Shown here: positions 33,538-43,135 of the stretch, piece after piece
How the letters are laid out: the number at the start of each line of letters is the position of its first letter
Numbering within the stretch: the first letter of the stretch is position 1
Source: Ottelia alismoides
Lineage: Eukaryota; Streptophyta; Magnoliopsida; Alismatales; Hydrocharitaceae
Assembly: GCA_037367405.1 (NCBI GenBank)
Contig: JAZKJV010003133.1
Span: forward strand, 186,001 to 250,000
Length of the DNA: 64,000 bases
Reading direction: 5' to 3'
Notes under the pieces: model-generated
Seen by the model: the letters and a program-made list of their open reading frames with translations, nothing else
Told to the model about the DNA's origin: nothing
Databases searched by the model: none
Made by a program: the position numbers and the translations under genes

Positions 33538-36500
33538 TGAACCCAAAAATCGAGAGGTCATGTTGACTCATAAGGTGAATCAACAGTCGTTGAGTTGACC
33601 TCGCACGAAATCCAGAATTCAAACAATAATTAACCCACAACATCGATCAAACAATGAAAAGCGATGCAGAGTTAAAATTTATTATAACTCTACAAAAGAT
33701 GTGTATAGTGTAAGTAGTGTAGAGGTCGAACACAGGGAGCAAATAGGTAGATCACGGCAAACGAATGCTAAAAAATGTGAATGTGATGTATTTGCCTATA
33801 AATGCTATATCTAGTGGGTATTTATTTTTTATTTTTAAATTTTATTTTTTATTTTATAATTTTATATTTTGATTTTTAATTTTCTGATTTTGTATTTTCT
33901 TTTTATATATTTTATGTTTTCTTTTCTAAAAAATTATAAAATAAAGTATATATACAATAAAGAAAAGAAAGAGGTAATGTATATATAAAAATAGGTAAAA
34001 ATAAGCAAAAATCAGGAAATAAAATATTTTTGTGGTTTTTATATTTTTCTAATGTTTTTGTGTTTTTTTTAAATTTTTGCTAATTTTGTTGTATTTTTAA
34101 AGTAAAAAATACTCAAAACAGGGAATAAAATAAAGATCTGAAATTAAAGTGGAGATGAAAAATAGTAAACTATAATAAAAGTTCTCTAAATTAATTTTAA
34201 AATAAAGATAATAAAATAAGGAAAATTTAGAAATAGAAATTATATTTTTGTGATTTTTATGGATTTTTAATATTTTTATGATGGTTTTTGGAGTTTTGTA
34301 ATTTTTAGGAGTTTTCTTTTATATTTTTTATAGTGATTTTTGGTCTTAAGGTTAAAGATATAGAAACAAACAAAATATACTTTTTGGGAATTTTTCGAGA
34401 AGTTTTTATAATTTTTATGGATTTTCTAATGCAAATAAGGATGAAAATGCATGTTTTTGAGTTTTTATAAATATAAAATGTAGCGAAAATGTAAAATAAA
34501 AATATGGCGTGGAAATGCAATGCAACAGGAACTTATGCTAATTTTTGGGGATTTTTTTATTTTATAGATGCATGAAATAAATACAAACCACAAAAAGAAA
34601 ATGCACACTAGCAAGGATATATTTGTAAATATCCAGAACTATCAGGGCCCAAGTGCAATTTTTATAAAAATTATAATGCAATTAAAAGTTAAAGAACCAA
34701 ATATTAAATCCAAAACCCGTAGGGGTGCCTCTATAAAAGCGCCAAACTCATGTGCACAAGACACGTACGCAATTTTCCAAAATCCTGGGGGCTGATATGT
34801 AAAATTCCCAAAACTTTATAACCGCATAAACAAGTTTGTGGACTAAAACTAAATAAGCTAAACGACATGGGTGCCCCTGCAAAATGGCCACGCCTCACCT
34901 GCACAAGTCATGCGAGGTGACGTGGCCGGGGACTCCTTTGCAAATAATGGAACTATAGGGGTTCTTTTGCAAAATTTATAAAATAAAAGAACGACAGATG
35001 AATGTTTAAAGATTATAAACTAAATACAAAAATTTCTAGGGCATATATGCAAAATATCCAGTGGGGGCGGATCGGGCGGTGGCTGAAAATCCACTAATAC
35101 ACGTGTCGTGTCCTGGTGTCCCGATACCGGTTCGGACCAGCGGCAAGGATCAGATCTTCGAACGAAGATCTACGGCTGCGGGCATGGCAGATCGCACGGT
35201 TCCTATAGCTCAGGAAGAACTGGCCTTCATCCAACGGCAGCGAGGAGCACATGACGAACAGGGAAGAACCGCTGACGAGGCAAGTTTTCCCCATCGAGAT
35301 CTCCCTCCTACGGACTTCTATGAAGCTCCAAAATGGCCTGAAGGCTTCCTGGGGTATCCCTCTAGCGGCTGGATGCTCCAAAAAGCTCCGACAGAGACCG
35401 AAGAGCGAGCAAAAGGCTGGCGGAGCTATGGTGCTCCAGCAACCTCGGGCCGCTTGCAAAATGAGCTCTAGCTACGTGACGAATGCTTGGACCTGCAAAT
35501 AGAGTGAAGGGTCGAGGGCGAAATGCCTCGACCCCACAGTGAGGTGGAATGGGGCTGGGAAGGTGAAAAAGGAGCTCGTCGGAGCAAGCTCCAGCGAGGT
35601 GTTGGCGGAGGTGAACGGTGAGGTATGGATCGAAAGCGAATGTGGGGATCTACTCCTAAAACTAAGATGAATAAAAAATCGCAAGAAAAATAAGGAAAAA
35701 GGGTACCTCAAAGGCGGGTATGCTTGAGATAAGACCTCACAACGGGGCTCACCGGAGACGGGGTGGAGCCACCCCTTAACCACGCTTCGACACCTCCTTC
35801 CTAGCTGGAGGAGTCCATGTCACTGTCTCCAGTCCGGAGCGTGAGGAAGAAGACTCAAAGAGAGGTCAAAGAGGGTTCAAAAATGTAAGGGAAGGGTTGG
35901 AGGTTTTTTGAAACGAGGTGAGGAGATGGCTCGAAGATCGAAGCGTAGCAGCCGATGCAACGATGCAATGAACGAGATGAGCCCTGGGCGTGTATGGTGG
36001 ATCTATGAGGATCGAAAGCCGTGAAGCGTGCAACACAAAAAGATGAAAGGGTTCTCCTCGAAAAACTCGTGAAATCAGCCAAAAAATGAAGTCTGACAGG
36101 GGCCAGACCTCGGTCAGAAAATTGACCGAGGTCAACCAACGGAATGATCTGGTTGGTCCACGTGGACCAACCAGAAAATTCCTGGCAAAAAAGCTATGTA
36201 AATTAGATAAAAAATAATATACAATTTAATTAATTTTTAGTTATAAAATAAAAAATGTTTATTATTTTATGAAGTATTTTATTATGATTTTTATTTATTT
36301 TTTAGAGGTTTAAAATTACAAGTTACCTTTTATGGGTTATATATAGGTATATTCATCTATATATTTAAATGTTTTTTTATTTTGTATATTTAATTTTATT
36401 ATTTTTGTTTATCATTTTATATGTTTACAACTTAACTTTACACACTTAAATATATTTTTATTTTGTTTTTTTCGATGTATTTTATATAAATAAATAGTTA

Positions 36501-37327
36501 TATTATTCATATAGGTATAGTTATAGGTATTTCGTCTATGTGCTTTTATATACATATTGTATTTTTGTATCTTCTTCATGTTTTTATTCATGTTTTAATA
36601 AAAATGTATTATAAATATATTTACAAAATTATAAAAATATAAAGTTAAAAAATAAAAATAATGAATAATAAATAAAAATGAATATTTTAATCGGTACAAG
36701 TATACAATAGGGGTCCAAAACCTAACTTTCAAACTGTAGCTCATAAAAATATGAAACTGCCTTCATTTAAATAGCTTATTAAAAAATATATACAATTAAA
36801 GGTGATTTTGATATATTTTGAGTTTTTATTCGAGAGATACTGGTCTGGGAAGTTGGGATTTTGAAAACTTATTCAGATCATAACTTTTTATCTGTACATT
36901 ATTTTTGTATGAAGTCAATTTTGTATTTTTTTATATTTAATTATCTACAATTTTCATGTACAAAGTTTCTTTATTTGAAGTATAAGAAGTGGAACAAAAA
37001 ATAGGTCCCAAAAATGAATATGAATGAATTAAATAAAAGGGATTTTTATTGGTTTTTGGCCCTTATCTCCCCCTACTTTTTTCTATGTCGACCTAGTCAT
37101 CGAGATGCCTAGGTCTCAAGGTTTCGGGTCATAAAATATTTACAATATTTTATTCTTTTTCTTTTTTCTTTATTCTATAATTTTGGCATTAAAAACTGTA
37201 TTTTATACAATATTTACACAAAAATGCATAGATGATAAAATGCCTAAATTAAGCTTATTTATACGCATTTACTAGGGTTTTTAAGGTCAAAATGATAGAA
37301 TAAAGATGATGAAATATAGATTCATCA
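33538..37327 (-). repeat. E2 3' LTR (left copy)
   Basis: The plus-strand left end reads TGAACCCAAAAATCG, aligning without gaps to TGAAGATGAAAATCG of the right copy. The right end is TAGATTCATCA. A GC-rich block spans 35060-36180. The exact first base is uncertain by 1-3 positions (a TGTTGAA reading is possible). In sense the terminus is TGATGAATCTATATTTCATCA-like. Confidence 0.88.
36122..36172 (-). promoter_or_regulatory. E2 3' LTR: W-box palindrome beside a G-box palindrome
   Basis: TTGACCgaGGTCAA (36122-36135) lies next to a perfect 22-bp palindrome at 36151-36172 made of GGTTGGTCCAC and its reverse complement, centred on CACGTG (G-box, bZIP/bHLH site). The right LTR repeats both (45720-45735; 45751-45770 perfect over 20 bp). 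No clear TATA box was seen 200 bases downstream, unlike E1 and E3. Confidence 0.65.
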
Positions 37328-37342
37328 TCTCCCTATACTTGC
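37328..37342 (-). other. E2 polypurine tract
   Basis: In sense GCAAGTATAGGGAGA directly before TGATGAATC. The same layout as in E1 but with an interrupted G run. Confidence 0.75.
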
Positions 37343-38475
37343 CTTTGCTAGTCCCTAGCAAACACTTATGCAATAAGTGCAGAAAAAGAAAAACAAAGAT
37401 AAGAAAAAAAGAAATTTGGATTAAGTTTAATTATCAAACTTGTCTTCAAAAAATCAAGGTTTGGAGCTTCAGTCGGACCTTTGGAATTTTAGTGCGAGCG
37501 GAATCTTAATGGGAATCGGATTTGAAATCCAACAGTCTTCGAGAATCCCAAAACTCTATTCAAGTCTCCTCAATAGCCAGGTCAGAAATATCTCTACTCA
37601 GACGCAAATCCTTACGACTATGAATCAGACTCCGTACAGTGTAAGTGATAGTGGCTCTCCCCAACTAGAATGACAAAGAGACTGACTTCTCCAGCATGAC
37701 AACCCAATGATTCCCCAATCCAACAACTCCTTCCTAAAGGAGCGGGGTATTCCCTTCCAAGTTCAAGTGACAACCAGCTCAAGAGGAGGGAGTGAAGAGA
37801 AGAATGGACGGTAGCCAGTGTAGCTACCTATCCTAGGATGCAAGACCAGTGTAGTCAAGTCATCCAGCTGCAGGCTCACATGATTTGACTCTAATGCTCA
37901 AGCTTGCTTATTTTCTATACAACATATGTACACTCTGGCAGGTATTTTATTTTTGTACAGACCTATCCATTTTTTTGGAGGTTTTTTTTGAAATACTATT
38001 TACAACAGCATTTACATAAGAGTTTTTCCTCTTGAGACAGTAGATTATCCCTCTTTTGAAGCTTTATTGCAACCTACACTCTCCTGTCTTTAGAATTCCT
38101 CATCACTGGACGGGTTGGAGTGCACTTCCCCCTTAGAGGAGGACAAATGTTTCCACTTATGTGTGTCTCATACCGACAAATCCAACCCCCTCACCACTCC
38201 AACTGAGTTGAGACAAGTGAAAGGTGTAGATGTCCAAGTTAGGTCATTATCAACAAGAGTCGTGCGTGTGCTCCAAAATACTCTACTTAGGCAGTCAAGA
38301 ATCCAATGAACCAAGTCTCGTGATCCTCAAAGAATTAAGTCAACTAGACCTGAAGTACCTCAATTCTAGATCCTAAAAGGTTCCTGTTATTAGGTAGATT
38401 TTAAGGTCCAACCAAGCTCCAATCTTCGGATTTTACTTAGACTTGTTCAACTATCAAACTCAATCCGAAAAAAAT
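37343..38475 (-). other. E2 conserved non-coding block
   Basis: Counterpart of 8909-10080 in E1 and 51005-52168 in E3. The boxes GGGAATACCCCGCTCC (near 37744-37759 on the opposite strand) and CTCAAGAGGAAAAACTC (near 38019-38035) are nearly identical in all three. Two antisense open stretches (37440-37673 and 38115-38309) have no counterpart in E1, so they are not taken as genes. Confidence 0.75.
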
Positions 38476-39140
38476 GCTCATGCTATGCAAATGCTATGCA
38501 GAATGTATTTTTATGCAATTTTTCAAAGATTTTGAACTTTTTTATGGATTTTTTTTGAAAATATGGTGATGCATATGCAATTTTTTGTATTTTTAGTTTT
38601 GCAAATGTTTTTGGGATTTTTTGATTTTGTAATTGTTTTTAGAATTTTTGGAAACAACGATTTTGGAAACAACTAGGTACAAATATTTACATAGGGATGC
38701 ATCTTATATTTACAAAAAGTAGATTTTTTATAATTTACAAGGGGTAAGTGGTCAATTTTATAAATATATATAATGAATTTTGGTATGATGTATATATTCC
38801 TCACACTTATTTGAAAATATTTTTCAAATAATTTTGAAAACTATAGTCCAAAATAACTTTTACAAACATTTTTACAAACATGTACACACATTTGAAAATC
38901 ATTTTGCAAAGGTTTTTCAAATAGTATATATAGATTTTTCAAATATTTTTACAACCATTTTCCAAACATTTGCAAATAGTTTTTCAAACATTTTTATTTC
39001 ACACAAAGAAAATAAAATTTTCAAAACAAATTAATTTTGATAAAGGTTGAAAATATTGAACAAAACGTTTTCCAAATAGTTTTCAAAAGATTTTTCAAAA
39101 GGATTTTCAAACTATTTTTCAAACATTTTACAAAAAACAT
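38476..39140 (-). repeat. E2 low-complexity TTTTCAAA / TTTTACAAA stretch
   Basis: Short motifs (TTTTCAAA, TTTTACAAACA, TTTGCAAA) recur every 10-20 bases, densest at 38820-39140, forming a degenerate short-period repeat. Same relative position as in E1 and E3. An ORF of 66 codons at 38834-39034 is a by-product of the repeat. Confidence 0.65.
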
Positions 39141-39301
39141 TTTCTCTTGATTTATTAATCAGTAAATATAAAAAAGAATTTGAGGAATAATAACATCTTT
39201 TTATTCAGGTTTTTAATGAATTAAAAAGAATGATTAGCCATAATTATTAAAAAAATACGAAAGTACGAGTTATGGCTAAAGTATATACGTAGTATATACG
39301 A

Positions 39302-39912
39302 CCCCCCTATACTTAGCTTGAGCTATGTCCTCATAGTTCAGAGAGAAAAAGAGAAGACATAACTCGTATTGAATATAGGAAAGTCTAAAGAATAAAGGAA
39401 TGGAGAAATGAATGAACGAATGAGAAGTTTACCATCCCCCCTATACTTAGGATCAAATAATTCTAAGTATAGCAGACTGTACACAAAGTAGGGAGGGTCA
39501 AGTGTGGGAATGAACAGATCGTACTCGGAATGTCTCCCCCTATACTTAGGGTAAGATATCCCTAAGTATAGATGAGAAGAGGAGACAATGGAGAGGATCG
39601 AAAAGAATGACAGAACTCGGGGTGCACCCCCCCCCCCCATACATAGGACAATGTACGTCCTAAGCATAGAAGACCGACAAAAAGGGGCGGCAACTTTATT
39701 AGTAGATAAAGAAAATAGAAAAGGAAAAGAAGAAAAGAAGAAAAGAGATCAGAAGATTGAAGAAGAGATCATAGGATGTACACATCACTCCCCCTATACT
39801 TAGGATAAAAGAAACCCTAAGTATAGGCGACAACAGAAGTGATGAAATGAAACAAAGACTGAACACTCGGCTCGTCCACCCCCTATACTTAGGACAAAGT
39901 AAGTCCTAAGCA
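39302..39912 (-). repeat. E2 array of six stem-loops carrying polypurine-tract copies
   Basis: Inverted repeats at 39441-39472 (arms CTATACTTAGGAT and ATTCTAAGTATAG), 39540-39571 (arms CTATACTTAGGG), about 39639-39668 (degenerate, behind a run of 12 C), 39791-39825, 39882-39912, and a longer one at 39302-39380. In sense the 3' arms read AAGTATAGGGGG or close. Spacing is about 60-160 bases. The array lies between the acidic coding region and the low-complexity stretch. Confidence 0.8.
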
Positions 39913-40036
39913 AGGAAAACACGAGAATGGGTGGATGGGCAAAACGGGAGGGAGAAGGTAGACGAGTGAGAATATACAACAGAGATGGATGTATACGGGA
40001 TCAAGAAGGTAGAAAGCGAACCTTCTTGCGGGACCG

Positions 40037-40519
40037 CTAAGGAATGGATCTGGTATGGTGCAGGTCGACATCAGGGTTCACAGTGGATGGAAGCCGATCA
40101 GGGTCGATAGGGTGGAGATCCTTAGGGGTCCTAGGGTGAAAAGGCATATATGGGTCAGTGGAAGAAGTATTACTAGGTCTGGCCTTGGGAGTCTCGTTGA
40201 TATCAAAGTGGAAAGGGACAAACTCATCATCATCAGAAGTAGTGTAGTCAGTGTCGTCCTGCGAGGTGTCATCCATGTCAAAACCAAAAGGAACAAACTC
40301 GTCAGTGGAAGTAGTCAAACTCTGTTCGTCCTCTATAATCTCAACCAGATCATCTTTCTCATCAAAATGCCCGAATTCACGAATGAAAGCAACCAAATCA
40401 AATTCGGCCTTCGTCTCATCTGAATCTAAATGAACATGCATGGACTCGTCAGTGAAAGTAGTTGAGTCATGTCCATCTTGTCTAATCTCCAAATCTGCCC
40501 TCTGCTCAATGGTATCCAT
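40037..40519 (-). pseudogene. E2 acidic repeat protein region
   Basis: An open stretch of 160 codons with an internal repeat: segments around FTDESMHVHLDSDETK, STDEFVPFGFDMDDTSQDDT, SDDDEFVPFHFDINET and SSTDPYMPFH share the pattern Ser/Thr-Asp-Glu-x-Val/Met-Pro-Phe, spaced about 30-40 residues apart. Strongly acidic, no enzyme motif. It is in a different frame from the protease ORF upstream. The position corresponds to the linker of E1 (13921-14310). Function unknown; possibly disordered spacer. Confidence 0.6.
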
Positions 40520-41253
40520 TGTGTAAATCCTGCAGATGTCATCAACACATCGCTAAGTCCCAGAGGAAGGAACGTCGAGGTCCATGATTTCCGAGTCTTC
40601 CTCCGCGGGGAGGAATTATCGGGTCTCAGTGGAATCTCTAACATACAACAAAAGTCTCTGATGGTCTCATCAAAGTCAAGGTCCTCAAGGTCAGCCAGAA
40701 TAGGTGTAGTCATATCAGGTGTAGGTCTCTGATCGGTAGTGGGTGCAGTTATGATCACTTCGCTCTCGTCAGTAGGACGGAAGCGAATCTCTCCTGATCC
40801 GTAATCAATAACGACCCTCGCAGAGGTCAGGAATGGTCATCCCAGGATGATTGGAGAGTGCACCCCTGTGGAGGTCTCCATGGGCAAAACGATAAAGTTA
40901 ACATGGTAGCTCGTGTCCTGAATCGATATGACGGCATTTTCAAGGGTACCCCTCGGCCCCTTGATAGATCCATCAGCAAACTGAACGATCAACCTTGTTT
41001 TCTTGAGAGGCCCTAAGTGAAGAGATTGTACCAACGAGAAGGGTAATATACTAATCGAAGCACCGTCGTCTAAGAGAGTGTGATCACATGTGAAGTCAAA
41101 GATGGTGCAGCTAATGAACGGTGTGGCAATGTTCTTTTTCCTAGGAATGGGACGATGTGTGATGGCGTGGGCAGTGGCCATGGTCAAGATATGACGCTCA
41201 GATCTGCTCCTACACTTTCCCTTCTTGGGAGGAGGAGCAGATAAATCGGTCAT
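40426..41253 (-). pseudogene. E2 aspartic protease (retropepsin)
   Basis: One frame from 41253 to 40426, interrupted only by TGA at 40837-40839. It contains TLLDDGASISILPFSLVQSL (active-site Asp-x-Gly-Ala-Ser), LIVQFADGSIKGPRGTLENA, VNFIVLPMETSTG and PIILG, then the stop where related proteins have Arg (G-R-P-F-L), then continues PFLTSARVVIDYGSGEIRF. The module would cut a polyprotein. It is notable that E2 keeps this domain but not RT or integrase. A basic stretch (KKGKCRSRSERH) precedes the protease. Confidence 0.85.
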
Positions 41254-42060
41254 GGCCTGCTAAAGTGGGGCACGGATGATCTCATGTATGGTGGCCACCA
41301 CTTCAGACTCAATCAACATTTTTAGGACCTCCTCCATACAAGGGAGAAGGTCGGAATCAGCATCTACATGAGGCATGCCAAGCGCAGCCTGTACAACGGC
41401 ATCCTCGGGGTCAGAGGTGGGACAATGTGTGAATGGCTATGTGGTCAAAGGATCTGACAGGTGGGCCCTCTCCTCACAATCTGAATCAACCAAAGATCTC
41501 CGGAAATCTTTTTGGATTTTTAAATTTTTCTCATTTTTTGTATTTTGGGCAATTGCAAGCTCTCATGGAAATACTCAATCAATTCCAAATCATCAGATCG
41601 TAAAGCATTGATATGGCTCTTATTTAGGTAGGTGAGGTCGTCAATCCTCGAATTCATTTGCTCCATGAACTGGGACAAGGTCTCAAGTGTGGAAATCATG
41701 AGAGGTGACTCCAACAGATCAGTCTTGGGTAGATGTGAAGGGAAAGGTGAAGGTGGAGGCAGGTAAAAATTCGAGGTCCGAGCTGTGGCTAAGGTGGATA
41801 TGTACAAAAATCATGAAAAATAGGAGGAGGGTCCTCCTGATAAAAGGGAGGTGAACCAGCTGGAGAGAACGAGGGATCTGCAAAGTCTGGATAAAATACG
41901 CTCTAGGGGTCCATCTCGAAAACAAAAGGAAAATGATTCGAGAGAGTACGAAGGTCAAATCAAGAGAAGTGTGAAACAAGGCGCAAATGCGCAGATACGA
42001 TTTGAAAATGCACACAAACAATCACAAGCAAAAACTCACGCAAAATAAACCCTCAATTCA
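41254..42060 (-). pseudogene. E2 reduced gag region
   Basis: In sense a proline-rich start (near 41925, PDFADPSFSPAGSPPFYQED), a Pro/Ser-rich stretch, then a helical segment in 41807-41520 (MISTLETLSQFMEQMNSRID) that resembles the coiled-coil C-terminal part of Athila gag. The capsid boxes seen in E1 and E3 (LHLxEFE, CGGS) were not found. So E2 may never have made its own capsid. Several stops. Weakly supported as a real protein. Confidence 0.45.
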
Positions 42061-43113
42061 TCTACTCAACTCGGTAGAGATTGCAAATGCGGTTTTTTTA
42101 TCTTGTCTGTTTTAGAGTTAGGTGAGAAGTCCAAAATTGTGCAAACACATAGGGGCTAAAATGGGATTTTGGCACTAATCCTTAGTGTGTACGCGAGCAA
42201 TGTAAAATGAAGACAATGAGGGGATTACTCGCCCCAATACAGTATTTTTCTCTTTAGTTGATTTTATGGTCGAGTAATGTTAATAGTCCCAATTTTATTG
42301 AATATCACTTTTTTGGATTTTTAATGAGAATGCATGCGCCTATCGAGGAGTCAATTCCTTTAAGCACCTAAGTTGGCAAAATCAGAGGAAGAGGCGGAAA
42401 AGCAATACAAGCAGCAAACGATGATGAATGCTAAAGCATAAATGCTCACCTTTCCTCCAGCACTCTACATGCAAAGATGCTCAGCAGATTTAAAACCTAA
42501 ACTATATGCAGATGCAACCGATGAAATCACCCTAGTGTGAGAAATTTTTATTATCGTGAAGAACAATTTTCAAAATTTGACTAAGTCCAATCATCACTAT
42601 AGGCACAGGCAAATATATTAAGTGTATGGATCTAATGCTATCGACAAGCAATTCCTAAAACTAAGGGCTCAATCACACAAAAGGAAGAAAACAAAAATCG
42701 GAAAACAAAGGGGAAAATGCGAAGAAAAACACGAGAAAATCGCGGTGAGCCCCCAAGTGTACAAACACTTGGAAATTAGGCCCAAGTGTCAAGAGTCTGA
42801 GTACCTGTATTATTACAAGTTCAAATAGTCTCTCTCTCACTTCAAATTACACAATAAATGCTTCAAATAAAAGTAGAGCTCGCTCTTCAAAAATCTCTAA
42901 GTCTCCTTTGGTGCAAGGAGAGCAGACTGTTGCCGGCTTCACGTGGGTGCGCAGACGCTTGGAGTAGAGCACCTCCCTCGATTCGTGATACCTCGCACAA
43001 AATCAATAAGAGAGGAGGTTAGACAGCTCAACAAGATATATCAAATAAAAATAAAGCAAAAAAATGGACAAATAAATCACAAGCACAAATAATCCCAATC
43101 TAAGCATTGTTGC
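42061..43113 (-). other. E2 5' leader with hairpin at 42753-42772
   Basis: Shares boxes with the E1 and E3 leaders. The hairpin has arms CCAAGTGT and ACACTTGG (8 bp, perfect) and loop TTGT in sense, followed by GGGGG and CTCACCGCGATTTTC. Compared with E1 and E3 (arms CGAGCAC/GTGCTCG), both sides of the stem changed while pairing was kept. A TAATAATACAGG box lies upstream in sense, as in the other two. Confidence 0.72.
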
Positions 43114-43131
43114 TCCCCGGCAACGGCACCA
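43114..43131 (-). other. E2 primer-binding site, tRNA-Asp type
   Basis: In sense TGGTGCCGTTGCCGGGGA, 4 bases after the LTR end; one mismatch to the complement of the plant tRNA-Asp 3' end as I know it. Confidence 0.85.
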
Positions 43132-43135
43132 TTTG

